Below are positions 1-10,500 of a stretch of 49,593 nucleotides of DNA, one piece after another. The notes below the pieces were generated by a model, which was not told the DNA's origin, ran no database searches, and saw only the letters and a list, made by a program, of their open reading frames with translations. Within the stretch, counting starts at the first letter, position 1; each line of letters begins with the position of its first letter. Position numbers and translations under genes: made by a program. The stretch spans positions 1 to 49,593 of the forward strand of contig CAYOIP010000002.1 in NCBI GenBank assembly GCA_964404065.1, in the 5' to 3' direction. This DNA is from UBA7396 sp964404065 (GTDB lineage Bacteria; Patescibacteriota; Gracilibacteria; BD1-5; UBA6164).

Positions 1-641
1 TCAACAACATTTTGAACAGATTTATTTTTAACATCAATTAAAGGTATATTTTTTCAGATTTTAGGTATTAAAATTCTATTTTCATAAGGAACTATATCTA
101 TCTGCATATTTAAATTTTTATCAAAATTTCAATTTAATAATTTTTCCATTGAATGATAAGTTTTATTTTGAACTAAATCTATTTTTTGTTCTAATTTTTT
201 ATTTATTTCTCAAGTTTGAGAAACTGCTTCTGTTACTAAATTCTTGGAGTTAATAGAAGCAAGCATTGCATTTTTATTTTGTTCTAATAAATCAGGCCTA
301 AGATAACTTCTTGCAATATCAACATAAGCACTATAATTTGTGACACATAATAATAATGTAAATATTAATGTAGAAGTAGTGATATATTTAAATATAAATA
401 CTAAAAAACTTGCAATTTTAGTGAAAAAAGAGTTTTTTTCACTTTTATTATCTATACAAAGTTCTTGTATATTAGTTGGGAAATTATCTATTATACCTAA
501 ATCTTTTTTTACTTCAATATTTTCTATAGAACTATTGAAAGAGTTTAAAATATCATTTTCATCTCTATTTACTTTGTTAGAATCATTATTTTCATTTGAA
601 ATTAATTCTAAAATATCTATATTTGTATTTTTGTTTTCCAT
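1..641 (-). CDS. Sortase-like membrane transpeptidase, C-terminus cut by window edge
   Basis: The gene runs off the left edge, so only the N-terminal ~213 residues are present. A polar, Asn/Asp-rich cytoplasmic tail (about 1-70) is followed by one membrane segment (about 74-103), an extracytoplasmic coiled-coil-like stretch, and then the start of a conserved domain reading PYENRILIPKIGKNIPLIDV. That arrangement, with an 'N-R-(L/I)-x-I-P-K-I-G-x-x-x-P-(I/L)' opening, is typical of sortase catalytic domains, which cleave a sorting signal and join proteins to the envelope or to pilin subunits. The catalytic His, Cys and Arg would lie outside the window, so activity cannot be judged. The first in-frame TGA (about 209) is read as Gly. 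It is divergent from the PrsW-like gene. An unrelated beta-barrel protein with the same opening is possible but less likely. Confidence 0.55.
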
Positions 642-732
642 AATCTATATATTTATTTTTATTTTGTATACAGATTTTATCATTCTTTTTTGAAAAATTC
701 AATTTTTAGGTAATATATTTTTATAATTTAAA

Positions 733-760
733 TTGACAAAAACTTTACTATAAGTCTAAT
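733..760 (+). promoter_or_regulatory. Possible promoter of the PrsW-like gene
   Basis: A TTGACA at 733-738 is followed after 16 bp by TCTAAT (755-760). It lies in the ~200-bp A+T-rich gap between the divergent sortase-like and PrsW-like genes. The -10 is weak and the background is A+T-rich, so this is only suggestive. Confidence 0.3.
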
Positions 761-840
761 TTGGTTAATATTTAATTTTAATTGAAAGTTTTACTTTAAT
801 AGTTATATTGTTAAAAGCTTATAATCTAAATTTAGATATT

Positions 841-1809
841 ATGTGAACTTTTTTTATAGTAATATTATTGTCCTTTGTATCATTTATCCCAATAGTATTT
901 TGGTGATACATGTTCAGTTACTTTGATAATAATAGCTTTAATAGAACGAGATTTTTTTTATGAATATTAGCATGATGAATATCTGTGATTCCTATTTTAT
1001 ATTTGTGAGAAATTATTGAAAAGACTAACTTTTTTTATTTAAATATTTTTTATTATGTTTCATCTATTAATTCAATTTACGATATAGTTTTTATATTTTT
1101 TTCATTTTTCTTTTTATTATTTTTTGTATCAATAATTCCTTTTTTAATATTCATCAATATAACAAATTATAAATGAAAAATTAAATTATTTTTTAAAAAT
1201 ATTATTATTTATTTTCCTTTTTTGTGTTTTATATGATTTTTAATATTCTTTTTGAATTTAATTTTTACAAAGCTACCATATATAGATTTTAATTTTTCAT
1301 GAAATGTAACATTTTGAAGTATAGAATTTAACACTTTTAAATTAGTTATATTTTATTATATTATAGTATCTATAATTGAAGAATTATCTAAGTTTTTTTC
1401 TTTTGATTATTCTAAGAATAATGTTTTTTCAAAAAAGAAATCAGTTATATATGCTATATTTATAGCATTGTGATTTTCCTTTCTTGAGAATATTTTATAT
1501 CTAAAAGCTCTTTATGAGCAATTTTGATTATCTGGTGAATTATTAAAAACATATTTTTATAGAAATATATTTTCTGTTGTATTGCATATTTTTGCCACTT
1601 CAGTATTTGTATATTTTTCAGCGTCAGCTTATTTAAGATTTGATAAATTTAATTTTAAATTTTTGGGAGTATTGTTTATATGATTCATAAGTTCTATATT
1701 ATTACACTCCTTTTTTAATATCTCTTTGACTTTTTGATTAACTCTTTTTATTATATTTTACCTAATATGAGCATACTTTTATTTAACATACATACTTCAA
1801 GAGAATTAA
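841..1809 (+). CDS. PrsW-family intramembrane protease
   Basis: A 322-residue polytopic membrane protein with about eight hydrophobic segments. The signature residues of PrsW glutamic-type intramembrane proteases appear in order: IEELSK (E180, E181, K184), an E-N pair in a membrane helix (E216-N217), a membrane His (H249), and LLHSFFN (H289, N293). In Bacillus, PrsW performs the first cleavage of an anti-sigma factor. No anti-sigma factor is visible here, so the substrate is unknown. Many TGA codons fall in membrane helices and are read as Gly or match loop glycines. The start is the first ATG after the open stretch upstream; no Shine-Dalgarno is visible, as for most genes here. It converges with the PAP2 gene. 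Confidence 0.72.
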
Positions 1810-1820
1810 TATTTTCTAAG

Positions 1821-2414
1821 TTAAAGTTTAAAATACGAAGCAATTTTTAATAATCTACTATTAATTTTAGTAAGAAAATAATTTTCTTTGTATTTTTTAA
1901 TCACTATAGCTGAAAATATTCATATAAAAATTCAAGCGATTATATCAAATGACCAATGAACTCCAGCAATAATTCTAGATAAAAGCATAATTATAAAAAA
2001 AGGAAGAATGAAAAAAGTAATTTTTCTGTATCAAAATAAAAATATAGATGTTAAGAAAGCAAAACTAACAGTTGCATGATCCGATGGAAAAGAAGCATTT
2101 GGAATATGATTAAGCAAAAAATTTCAAGAATTTTGTAAAAAGTTTTGAGGTCTATCTACATAAAATAAATTTTGAATTATTATATTGATAACGGTTCCAA
2201 AAATAACAGCATAAAAAATAAAAAGTAAATTTTCTTTTCTTTGTTTTTCTAAGTGAATAGTATAAAACAACCAAAAAACTATTAAAAAAATAGGTATAAT
2301 TATTATCGGAAGGTCTGCAAATAGGATAGATATTTCTTTTATAATATTGTATTGTGTCAATGAGTTTAAATTTATTGACCATTGTTCATTGAGTTGTTTT
2401 AAAGTTTCAATCAT
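1821..2414 (-). CDS. PAP2-family membrane phosphatase
   Basis: A 197-residue protein with several membrane helices and the three phosphatase motifs of the PAP2/undecaprenyl-pyrophosphate phosphatase superfamily: an acidic-RP block (YVDRPQ), PSDHATVSFAF (with Asp where many members have Gly), and SRIIAGVHWSFDIIAG holding the catalytic Arg and His. Members hydrolyse lipid phosphates such as undecaprenyl pyrophosphate or phosphatidic acid. The reading frame continues through several TGA codons from residue 96 to a TAA at 1821. It is tail-to-tail with the PrsW-like gene, only 11 bp apart. The precise lipid substrate cannot be told from sequence. Confidence 0.8.
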
Positions 2415-2483
2415 AATTTTAATTTATTGAATATTATTAAAATAAATATTAGTTAAAAAAGGGGAATATGCAAGCAAATACTT

Positions 2484-2514
2484 TTGACAAAACAGTAAGT
2501 TTAAATAATATATA
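2484..2514 (+). promoter_or_regulatory. Promoter of the metal/thiol operon
   Basis: TTGACA at 2484-2489 is followed by an A+T-rich -10 region (TATATA at 2509-2514 or TATACT at 2511-2516). The repressor palindrome starts immediately after, so a bound repressor would cover the -10 and the start point. Confidence 0.5.
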
Positions 2515-2516
2515 CT

Positions 2517-2538
2517 TATATGAACATATATTCATATA
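2517..2538 (+). promoter_or_regulatory. ArsR/SmtB-type operator palindrome
   Basis: A perfect 8-bp inverted repeat, TATATGAA and TTCATATA, separated by 6 bp. The TGAA-N6-TTCA core matches operators bound by CadC/SmtB/CzrA-type metal sensors. It sits 20 bp upstream of the gene for just such a sensor, so autoregulation of the whole downstream operon is the simple reading. Confidence 0.75.
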
Positions 2539-2558
2539 TAAAAATTAATTTATTTAAT

Positions 2559-2915
2559 ATGAAAGAAATTGAGTTAAAATGTAATTGTAATGTAATACAT
2601 AAAGAAACAATTTTAAAGGTAAATGAAAAAATGCTATCAGAAGAAAAATTATACAATCTTGCTGAGTTTTTTAGTGTTTTTTGAGATTCTACCAGAATAA
2701 AAATATTATGGGCTTTGAGTGAGTCTGAAATGTGTGTTTGTGATATTGCTATACTTTTACAAATAACTCAATCAGCTATATCTCACCAATTAAGAATTTT
2801 AAAACAAGCAAAATTGGTTAAGTATAGAAAAAGTGGTAAAATTGTTTTTTACTCATTATGTGACGAACATATTAAACAAATTTTTAATCAATGATTAAAT
2901 CACATAAGTGAGTAG
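2559..2915 (+). CDS. CadC/SmtB-like metal-sensing repressor (ArsR family)
   Basis: A 118-residue winged-helix repressor. The DNA-recognition region (TQSAISHQLRILKQAKLV) and wing (YRKSGKIVFYSL) are clear, ending in the DEHI motif of the C-terminal helix. Two metal-ligand groups are visible: a Cys pair near the N-terminus (KCNCNVIH) and the alpha-3 motif EMCVCD. That combination defines the thiolate site of CadC, which senses Cd, Pb or Zn and releases DNA when metal binds. It is the first gene of an operon with two thioredoxin-fold proteins, VKOR and a P1B ATPase, and has a matching palindrome upstream. It most likely derepresses the operon under heavy-metal stress. Confidence 0.88.
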
Positions 2916-2962
2916 TATTTGGTTAAATGTAAAACTTTATTTTTATTTTATAACTTTTTTTT

Positions 2963-4162
2963 ATGAGTGAGTTAGAGAACAAATCTTGAGATTTTGAAAT
3001 AAAAAATACTCAAAATAGCGCACCTTATTACATAATTATTGTATTACTAACGATAATTTCAATATTGTCTTTTTTTGTATGAAAAAATTATGATGTTATT
3101 TTTAGTGGAAAAGAAATAGTACAATGAAATATTCCAAACACTATTTCATGAAGTACCGTGAGTTCAGATATTGTAGTAAAAGTTGTTGGTGATAAAAGAT
3201 GTAGTGAATGTCAAACAGCTCCAATTACAGCACAACTAAAACAAGTACCATTTCTTGCTGGAGCAAAATTTGAAGAAGTAGATTTTTCAGATAATTGAGT
3301 AAAAGATTTTGTAAAAGCTAATGATATAAAAGCACTTCCAGCATTTTTATTTAATACGAAAAATGTATCTGACCCTCAATTTGCTCAATATCTTCAAGAA
3401 ACAAAAGGAGGATTATTTAGTCTAAATGTATGAGCTGAGTTTGATCCATTTTGAGAAATGTGTGATAATGGAATTGATGATAATTGAGATAATTTAGTTG
3501 ATTGTGCTGACACGACTTGTTCAAAAAGTTTCCAATGTGCTCCAAAAGTAGAAAGACCAGTAGCCGATTTATACATCATGTCATATTGTCCTTACTGACT
3601 TCAAGCACAAAAATGATATTTAGAAGTTATGTCTAAATTAGGTAAAGTTGCTGATTTAAATATAAAATGGGTTCCATATGTAATGCATGGACAAAAAGAA
3701 GCTGATGAAAATGTAGTTCAATATTGTATCGGGAAAGAACAAAAAGAAAAATATGTTCCTTATCTGAATTGTTTCTTAAAAGAGGAATGAAAATGAGTGG
3801 AATGTAGAAAAGAATCAAAAATTGATGAAAAACAACTTACCTCTTGTATAGATGCTACAAAAAAAGAATTTAAAGTAGATGAAAAAATGGCTGATAAATC
3901 AAAACAATATCCTGAATTTGATATAAATAAAGATGAGGCATGAAAAGTTTGAGTACAATGAAGTCCAACATTTGTTTTAAATGGTATAAAAATGGATAAA
4001 GTTTGAAGAAATGCAAAAGCATATGCGGATGCTATTTGTTCAACATTTAAAAATAAACCTAAAGATTGTGAACAAACATTTCAAGATATAAATTTTGACC
4101 CAATGTTTGGTTTTACCACTTGAAATGGTTCTAAACAAGCGAGCTCTTGATGTGCTCAATAA
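2963..4162 (+). CDS. Membrane-anchored thioredoxin-fold thiol oxidoreductase with two redox motifs
   Basis: A 399-residue protein. A short cytoplasmic tail and one membrane helix (about 22-40) tether it to the envelope. A first small domain contains CSEC (C80, C83) in a thioredoxin-like context. A second domain starts DLYIMSYCPYGLQAQK, with the redox pair replaced by C209-P-Y-G. It ends with a GSPTF cis-proline loop and has many extra cysteines. Between them lies a Ca-binding-like Asp/Asn repeat (CDNGIDDNGDNLVDC) of the type found in thrombospondin-3/EF-hand-like extracellular linkers. The second domain resembles GILT/DsbA-like proteins and probably isomerises or reduces disulfides outside the cell. 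It is co-transcribed with a DsbA-like lipoprotein and VKOR, which supports a disulfide role. Confidence 0.65.
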
Positions 4163-4183
4163 ATATTATTATAACTTATTATT

Positions 4184-4810
4184 ATGAAAAAAATTAAATT
4201 TATTTTAGGATTTGTATTATTATTCTTATTGTTTTCTTGTGGAAAACAAGTTGTTGAAGTAAAAAAAGATATAGACTCTCCATTTTTTTGAGATAAAAAC
4301 TCAAATGTACAAATAAAAATTTATACTGACTTTCAATGTCCAGCTTGTATATCTTTTGAATGAAGTATTTGAAAAGAGCTATTTGAAAGGTATGCTTTAA
4401 CCAATAAAATTGGTCTTACTTATAAAATGTTTCCTCTTTCATTTCATCAAAATGCAGAAGTTGATGCTCTATGAGCATTATGTGCTCATAAACAATGAAA
4501 ATATAAAGAATTCGCTGAAAAAATGTACCAATTAGAGTGAGAAAAAAAATGATGAGATGTGAATTTGAAAGAAAGACTTGATATAGCTAATTCTATATGA
4601 GTTGATATAAAAGAATTTGCAACTTGTGTAAATGAGAATAATTATTTAAACAAAATTGAATCAGATATAAAAGAATGAGAAAATGATAAAATAACTGGAA
4701 CTCCTTCTATTTTTATAAATGGAACTCTTATAGATTTCTCTAAAATATGAGGAAAGGAAGATTTCTTTAAAATTATTGATAACCAAATTAATATATGAAA
4801 ACAAAATTAA
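4184..4810 (+). CDS. DsbA-like thioredoxin-fold lipoprotein
   Basis: A 208-residue protein with a lipoprotein signal peptide (hydrophobic stretch ending LLFSC, Cys being the lipidation site). The fold contains TDFQCPACISFE, a CPAC redox site in the DsbA/BdbD/DSBA-thioredoxin_4 family position, a helical insert with Cys, and a cis-Pro loop ITGTPSIFING. It should oxidise cysteines in exported proteins. Its stop codon overlaps the next gene, VKOR, by 16 bp. VKOR is the usual re-oxidising partner in organisms without DsbB, so the pair probably forms one electron relay. Confidence 0.85.
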
Positions 4811-5268
4811 TAATAATTATTATTTTATCTCTCATTGCCATATTTAATGCAAGTTATTTGACAATAGGAGCTTATGATTTATTAGAAGCAAAAAATAATA
4901 GTACTGGAATTGTTCCATTTGTTTGTGATATAAATTCAACTTTTTCTTGTTCGTCTTTATTTAACTATAGTTTTACTCGGATTTTTTGAGTGCCTTTTCC
5001 AATGATTGCACTTTTTGTGTATCCATTAATTGTATTAATAGCTGTTTTATGACTGACAGGAATAATTAAAAATCATTTTTCAATTTTATTTTATTTATGA
5101 ATAGGATGATTTTTATTTAACTCATATTTTATAGTAAATGAAATTATAGTAAATACATATTGTTTACTTTGTTTAATGTGTACATTTATAATTATAACTA
5201 TTGCTATATTATCAAAAAAATGAGAAATACAAAGCAAACAATTATCTGTAACTAAGTTACGTATATAA
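4795..5268 (+). CDS. Vitamin K epoxide reductase (VKOR) family disulfide-generating membrane protein
   Basis: A 157-residue protein with four predicted membrane helices. It has the two cysteine pairs that define bacterial VKOR: a loop pair C44 and C52 (VCDINSTFSC) and the membrane CLLC pair C123/C126. VKOR takes electrons from a DsbA-like partner and passes them to quinone. The gene begins inside the end of the DsbA-like gene, a strong sign of translational coupling. A CGG codon at about residue 62 is read here as Arg. It is compact, lacking the fused thioredoxin domain found in some bacterial VKORs, which agrees with the partner being a separate lipoprotein upstream. Confidence 0.85.
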
Positions 5269-5286
5269 AAAAGTAATATAAAATCT

Positions 5287-7242
5287 ATGACAATATTAAA
5301 AGAGTTGTGGCAAATTCAGAAATTTCGTTTAATTATTATGTGATTGATATTTATTCTACCATTAGAAATACTTTCATTATTTTGACAGAATTTCTTAGGA
5401 ATCTTTGAATGGATAATTTTCATAGTTGTAGGTATAGTTTTTTGAAGAGAGATATTTTTGAAATGACTGAAATCTTTAATATCTTTAAGATTTAGTGATA
5501 TAAATCTTTTAATGATTATAGCAATAAGTGGTGCTGGTTATCTTAATGAACTTCCTGAAGCAATGATTATTATCATACTATTTTCACTAGGAGAAATGTT
5601 AGAAGATTATGGTATTATGAAAAGTAAACAAGCATTAGAAAACCTTACTAACAATATGCCTAAAACTGGTTTTGTAAAAGATATCTGAGAGGTATCTATA
5701 AACAAGATAGAAATTGGGAGTATTCTCATAGTTAAACCATGAGAACAGATTCCGGTTGATGGTCGTATTGTTTTTGGTGAGGCTTTAATAGATGAAACAG
5801 CAATAACTTGAGAACCATTACCAAAATCAAAAACAATAAGTGAAAATGTTTTTTCAGGAACAACAAGTGTAAATGGATATTTAGAGATAGAAACTAGAAA
5901 GAAATGAGAAGATAGTACCTTAGCAAAAATAATCGATATCACTTATAATTCTTCACAGAAAAAGACGGACTATCAAAGATTTATCCAAAAATTTGCTAGC
6001 TACTATACACCATCAGTTATGATTTTAGCTATTGCTTTAGTGATTATACCTGTATTTTTTCTTTGATGAGATTTTAATCATTGGTTTTGACAAGCAATTA
6101 CATTGCTTATTATTTCTTGTCCCTGTGCTCTAGTTCTTTCTACTCCAGTAGCTATTTTTTCTGCCATATGAAATGCAACATCCCAAGGTGTTGTTATAAA
6201 ATGAGGTAAGTATTTAGAAGAAATTGGGAAAATCAAGGCTATTGCCATGGATAAAACAAGAACACTTACCAAATGAGAGCCAGAGATTTCAGATATTATT
6301 CCAATAAATTGAATTGATGAAGATACTTTTCTTGCATGTATTGGTGGTATGGAACAATATTCTGAACATCCTATTGCTCAATGCATCGTTCAAGAAGCAA
6401 AAAAAAGATGAATAGAATTACATAAACATACAAACTTTTTAGCTGTATGATGAAAATGAATAAAATCAGAATGTACCATTTGTAAGGATGCCCATCGTTG
6501 TTTAGGGAGTATTAAGTTTGTTTCAGAAGAGCATAAAATCCCTGAATCAATAAAAAATCAAATCTATCTACTAGAAGAACAAGGGAAAACTATAATTTTA
6601 GTAAGTAGTCATAAAGAGGTTATAGGTCTTATAGCCATAACTGATACTATAAGACCAGAAAGTAAGGATACTGTAAATGAGCTCAATAGAATGGGAATAG
6701 AAGTTGTAATGTTAACTGGTGACCATCAGAAAGCAGGAGAAGTAATTGCTCATGAAATAGGAATTATACAAGTAAAAGGTTGATTGTTACCAGACCAAAA
6801 AGCTGAAGAAATAGAAAAATTAGTAAAAAAATATGGTAGTGTTGCTATGGTTTGAGATGGGATTAATGATGCACCTGCATTAGCAGTATCTTCTGTAGGT
6901 ATTGCTATGGGGGCAATAGGTTCTGATATGGCTATAGAAAATGCAGATATAGCACTCATGAACGATAAAATTTCATTAATACCATATCTTATTCGTCTGA
7001 GTAAGAATTGTAATAATATAATTAAATTTAACACTACACTTGCTGTGTTAGTTAAGTCTGGAGTTTTATGATTAGCTATATTTGGTATTAGTAATCTAAG
7101 TTTAGCAATTGCAAGTGATGTTGGAGTTACTATTTTTGTAGTTATTAATGGATTAAGATTATTTTGATCTAAAAATAAACAACTGATTCTGAAAGGTGAA
7201 AAAATAATAAAACAGAAAGATTGCTGTGATAGTTGTCATTAA
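5287..7242 (+). CDS. P1B-type metal-exporting ATPase (Zn/Cd/Pb type) with a DKTR motif
   Basis: A 651-residue P-type ATPase lacking an N-terminal metal-binding domain. Visible parts are the actuator TGEP, the membrane C278-P-C280 metal site, phosphorylation motif DKTRTLTKGEP at D322, SEHPIA in the N-domain, TGDH, and GDGINDAPAL. A small Cys/His insert lies in the N-domain (ECTICKDAHRC) and the tail ends in DCCDSCH, a likely metal ligand cluster. CPC with this context and a CadC-like regulator points to Zn/Cd/Pb export. Oddity: the near-invariant Gly of DKTGT is Arg here (AGA at 6259-6261, one base from the TGA glycine codon). It is the last gene of the operon, 18 bp after VKOR. Confidence 0.85.
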
Positions 7243-7409
7243 AAAAATAGAATATAAATAGATTATGATAATAATTTTTTGAAGTGTAGATGAATTCTTT
7301 AAAATTTAATATTCAAAGAATTAATTTCACAAGATGTTAAATAGTAATTTTTAAAGATTTTAGATGAGAAGATTAATAAATAGTTTAAGTGAAATAAAAT
7401 AGACTTTTC

Positions 7410-7444
7410 AAAAAAGACAAAAAACATTTTTTGTCTTTTTTTTT
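7410..7444. terminator. Strong bidirectional-looking terminator after the metal/thiol operon
   Basis: A perfect 15-bp inverted repeat, AAAAAAGACAAAAAA and its complement, separated by 2 bp, ending in a T run. It lies ~170 bp after the ATPase. The 7243-7409 stretch between holds no gene I can support. Confidence 0.65.
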
Positions 7445-7470
7445 GACATTCAAAAAAATATTCATATTAT
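7443..7470 (+). promoter_or_regulatory. Probable promoter of the copper unit
   Basis: TTGACA (7443-7448), 16 bp, TATTAT (7465-7470). It begins in the T run of the preceding terminator and lies directly upstream of the CsoR-like palindrome. An alternative -10, TATAAT at 7491-7496, overlaps the palindrome. Confidence 0.5.
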
Positions 7471-7474
7471 TTTA

Positions 7475-7493
7475 ATACCTATACCCCAGGTAT
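7475..7493 (+). promoter_or_regulatory. Probable CsoR operator
   Basis: An inverted repeat ATACCT-N7-AGGTAT with a C-tract in the centre (ATACCCC), like the ATACC...GGTAT palindromes bound by copper-sensing CsoR repressors. It is placed between promoter and copper ATPase, with a csoR-like gene closing the same unit. Confidence 0.6.
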
Positions 7494-7516
7494 AATATTT
7501 TTATTAATTAAAAAAT

Positions 7517-10500
7517 ATGAAGACTAAACTAAATATCTCTTGAATGCATTGTTCAAGCTGTTCTAAATTAATTGAAACCACTTTAAATAAAAATGAGTTT
7601 ATAAAAGATGCTCGTGTAAACTTTTGAAACAACAAAGCTTTGGTTGACTTTGACGAAACAAAGATTTCTGAAAATGAAATTATGACTTTGGTTGAAAAGG
7701 CATGATATAAAGCAACCAAAGAAGAAGAAAAACAACTAGATGAAAGTAGTGAATGGTTTAAAAAATCGATCTTTTGATTTATACTTTCTCTTCCTTTAAT
7801 AGCATTTATGATATATGAGTTTTTTCCAAAACTTCCATATAATATGACATTAATGCCATATATGGCAATTATTTCTTTAGTGATTGCAACTATTATTCAA
7901 TTTACGTTAGGACTTGCTTTTTATAAATGAACTTATGCTGCATTACTACAAAAAACAGCAAATATGTACACTTTAATAGCTATTTGAACAACCACTGCTT
8001 ATGTTTATAGTTTATATTCTTACATAAATTTTTTCACTGAAACTTGAAGTATTTTGTGACTGAATGGGATGAAAATAGAATGAATTTATTTTGAAGTTTC
8101 AGCACTTCTGATTACTTTTGTATGTTTTTGAAAATATCTAGAAACTAAATCAAAAGCTAAAACAAATGATGCGATTAAAAAGCTTATGTCACTGGCTCCA
8201 AAAACTGCTTTTGTTAAAATTGATGGAACATTCCAAGAAATAGAAATAGAAAAAATTAAAATTTGAGATGTTATTTTAGTAAAACCTGGAGATAAAATTC
8301 CAGTTGATGGAGAAATCACTTCATGAAATGCATCAGTAGATGAATCTATGCTGACTTGAGAGAGTATGCCTGTTGATAAAAATGCTTGAGATAAAGTAAT
8401 GGCTTGAACTATCAATAAATTTTCTTCATTTGAAATGACAGCAAAAAAAGTTTGAGCTGGAACTATGCTTTCTCAAATCATATCACTTTTAGAAGAAGCT
8501 AGTATGCAAAAATCTGATATAGAAGGTTTTGCAGATAGAGTTTCAAAAATATTTGTTCCAACAGTTATTATTTTATCTATTTTAACATTTATAGTTTGGT
8601 ATTTTATTTTAGGTTGAACTTTTGAAAATGCATTACTTCTTGCTTGTAGTGTGGTAGTTATAGCTTGTCCTTGTGCTCTAGGACTTGCTACACCAACAGC
8701 TGTAATAGTTTGAAGCTGAATTGCAGCAAAATCTGGAATACTGGTAAAATGAGGTTGAGCTTTAGAAAAAGCAAATTATATAAATGCCGTAGCTCTTGAT
8801 AAAACTTGAACTATTACTACTGGAAATCCTACTTTAGTTGATATTTTTATCCCTCACCCCAACCCTCTCCTTTGAGAGGAGAGGGAGGTATTTAAATTAT
8901 ATTCCCCCTCTACTCCAAAGGAGAGGGGGCTAGGGGGTGAGGTAAAAAAAATACTTGAAATCGCTTACTTTCTAGAAAATAATTCAAATCATCCTATATC
9001 AAAAGCAATTATCAATTTTGCAAAAGATAAAAACATACTCCTAAAAGAAACAAAAAATTTTGAAGTAATAAATGGGAAATGAATTATTTGAGAAGTAGAT
9101 GGGAAAAAATATTTTATTTGAAATTTAGCTTTAATAAAAGAAATAAAATTAAATATTTCAAAAGAAATTCAAAAAAATTATGATGAATTATTATTTGAAT
9201 GAAAAACAGTTTTATTCCTAGCAAGTGAAAATGAAATATTAGCCATATTATCAGTAAGTGATAGCGTAAAAGATACTTCAAAGAAAGCTATAAGTATTTT
9301 GCAAAATATGGGAATAGAAGTATTTATGATCACTTGAGATAATAAAAATTCTGCACAATTTATAGCAAATCAAGTTTGAATAAAGTCAGAGAATATTTTT
9401 GCTGAAGTTCTTCCAAGTGAAAAATGAAATGTTATTAAAGAGATAAAAAATAAATGATTTAAAGTTGCTATGGTTTGAGATGGAATCAATGACTCTATCG
9501 CGATGGAACTTTCAGATCTTGCTATCAGTATGTGAAATGGAAACGATATAGCTTTAGAAAGTTCAGATGTGGTTCTCATGAAAAATGATTTATTTGATAT
9601 AATAAAAGCAATAGAAATAAGTAAAAATACAGTTTCTAAAATCAAGCAAAATCTATTTTTCTCTCTATTTTATAATTCGCTTTGAATTCCGGTTGCGGCT
9701 TGAGTTTTTTTGAGTTTCTGATACTTTCTAAAACCAGAACTAGCAGGCCTTGCGATGGCATTAAGTAGTGTTTCTGTTGTATTAAACTCACTACTTCTGA
9801 AAGTAAGAATTAAGTATTTTTCTGTTGTATCTTTAAGTATTTTACTTGTTGCATTTACTTCTATCTTTATAAGTTTTGCTTCACTCAATACAACCGATAA
9901 ATTTGAGAAAGCTTATACTTTGAATAATAATAAAGTTCTCACTTCAATAACTGAATTTGTAACTACTTCAAAAAATAAAATAAATATTACAGAAACTCCT
10001 GCACCAAAAATATTTTTATTTAATGATACATTACCAGAAAATATTAAATTAAAAACATGAGTAAATTCACTTAAAGAGTGAGAAATGATCATTGGATATA
10101 TGGAAGCAAAAATGATGATTGATGAATGACTTATTGATGGAGTTGGAAGCGAATTAACAAATTTCTTTTGAATTCCTAAAGTAAAAATTGTCTGAATTTT
10201 AGCAAAAACAGATAGCGCCATTGATGATGTTCATATCTTAAATACTACTGCTTATAATACTTTAATTTGAGATAGTGAAAGTTTAAAATATTATGGAACT
10301 CCTGATAAACTCGCTATTAGAACATTTTATATTTTTGATGAAAATAATATTCCTAAGTTTTTTCAAAATCAGATAAGTATGGACGAAATATTATCTTGAG
10401 AATATCTTAATATGTATGTTTGATATACGGATGCGAATATGATGGAAAATCTATGACTTGTTGAATGAATATGAGATAAACTTGATAATTTCTTTGGGAA

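Noticed and set aside
2152..2382. A second minus-strand frame of 76 residues within the PAP2 gene.
   Set aside because: It is out of frame with the PAP2 motifs and has no recognisable content.
8851..8942. A frameshift or pseudogene explanation for the copA insertion.
   Set aside because: The ATPase frame is identical on both sides and all catalytic motifs are intact, so the gene is interrupted but open.
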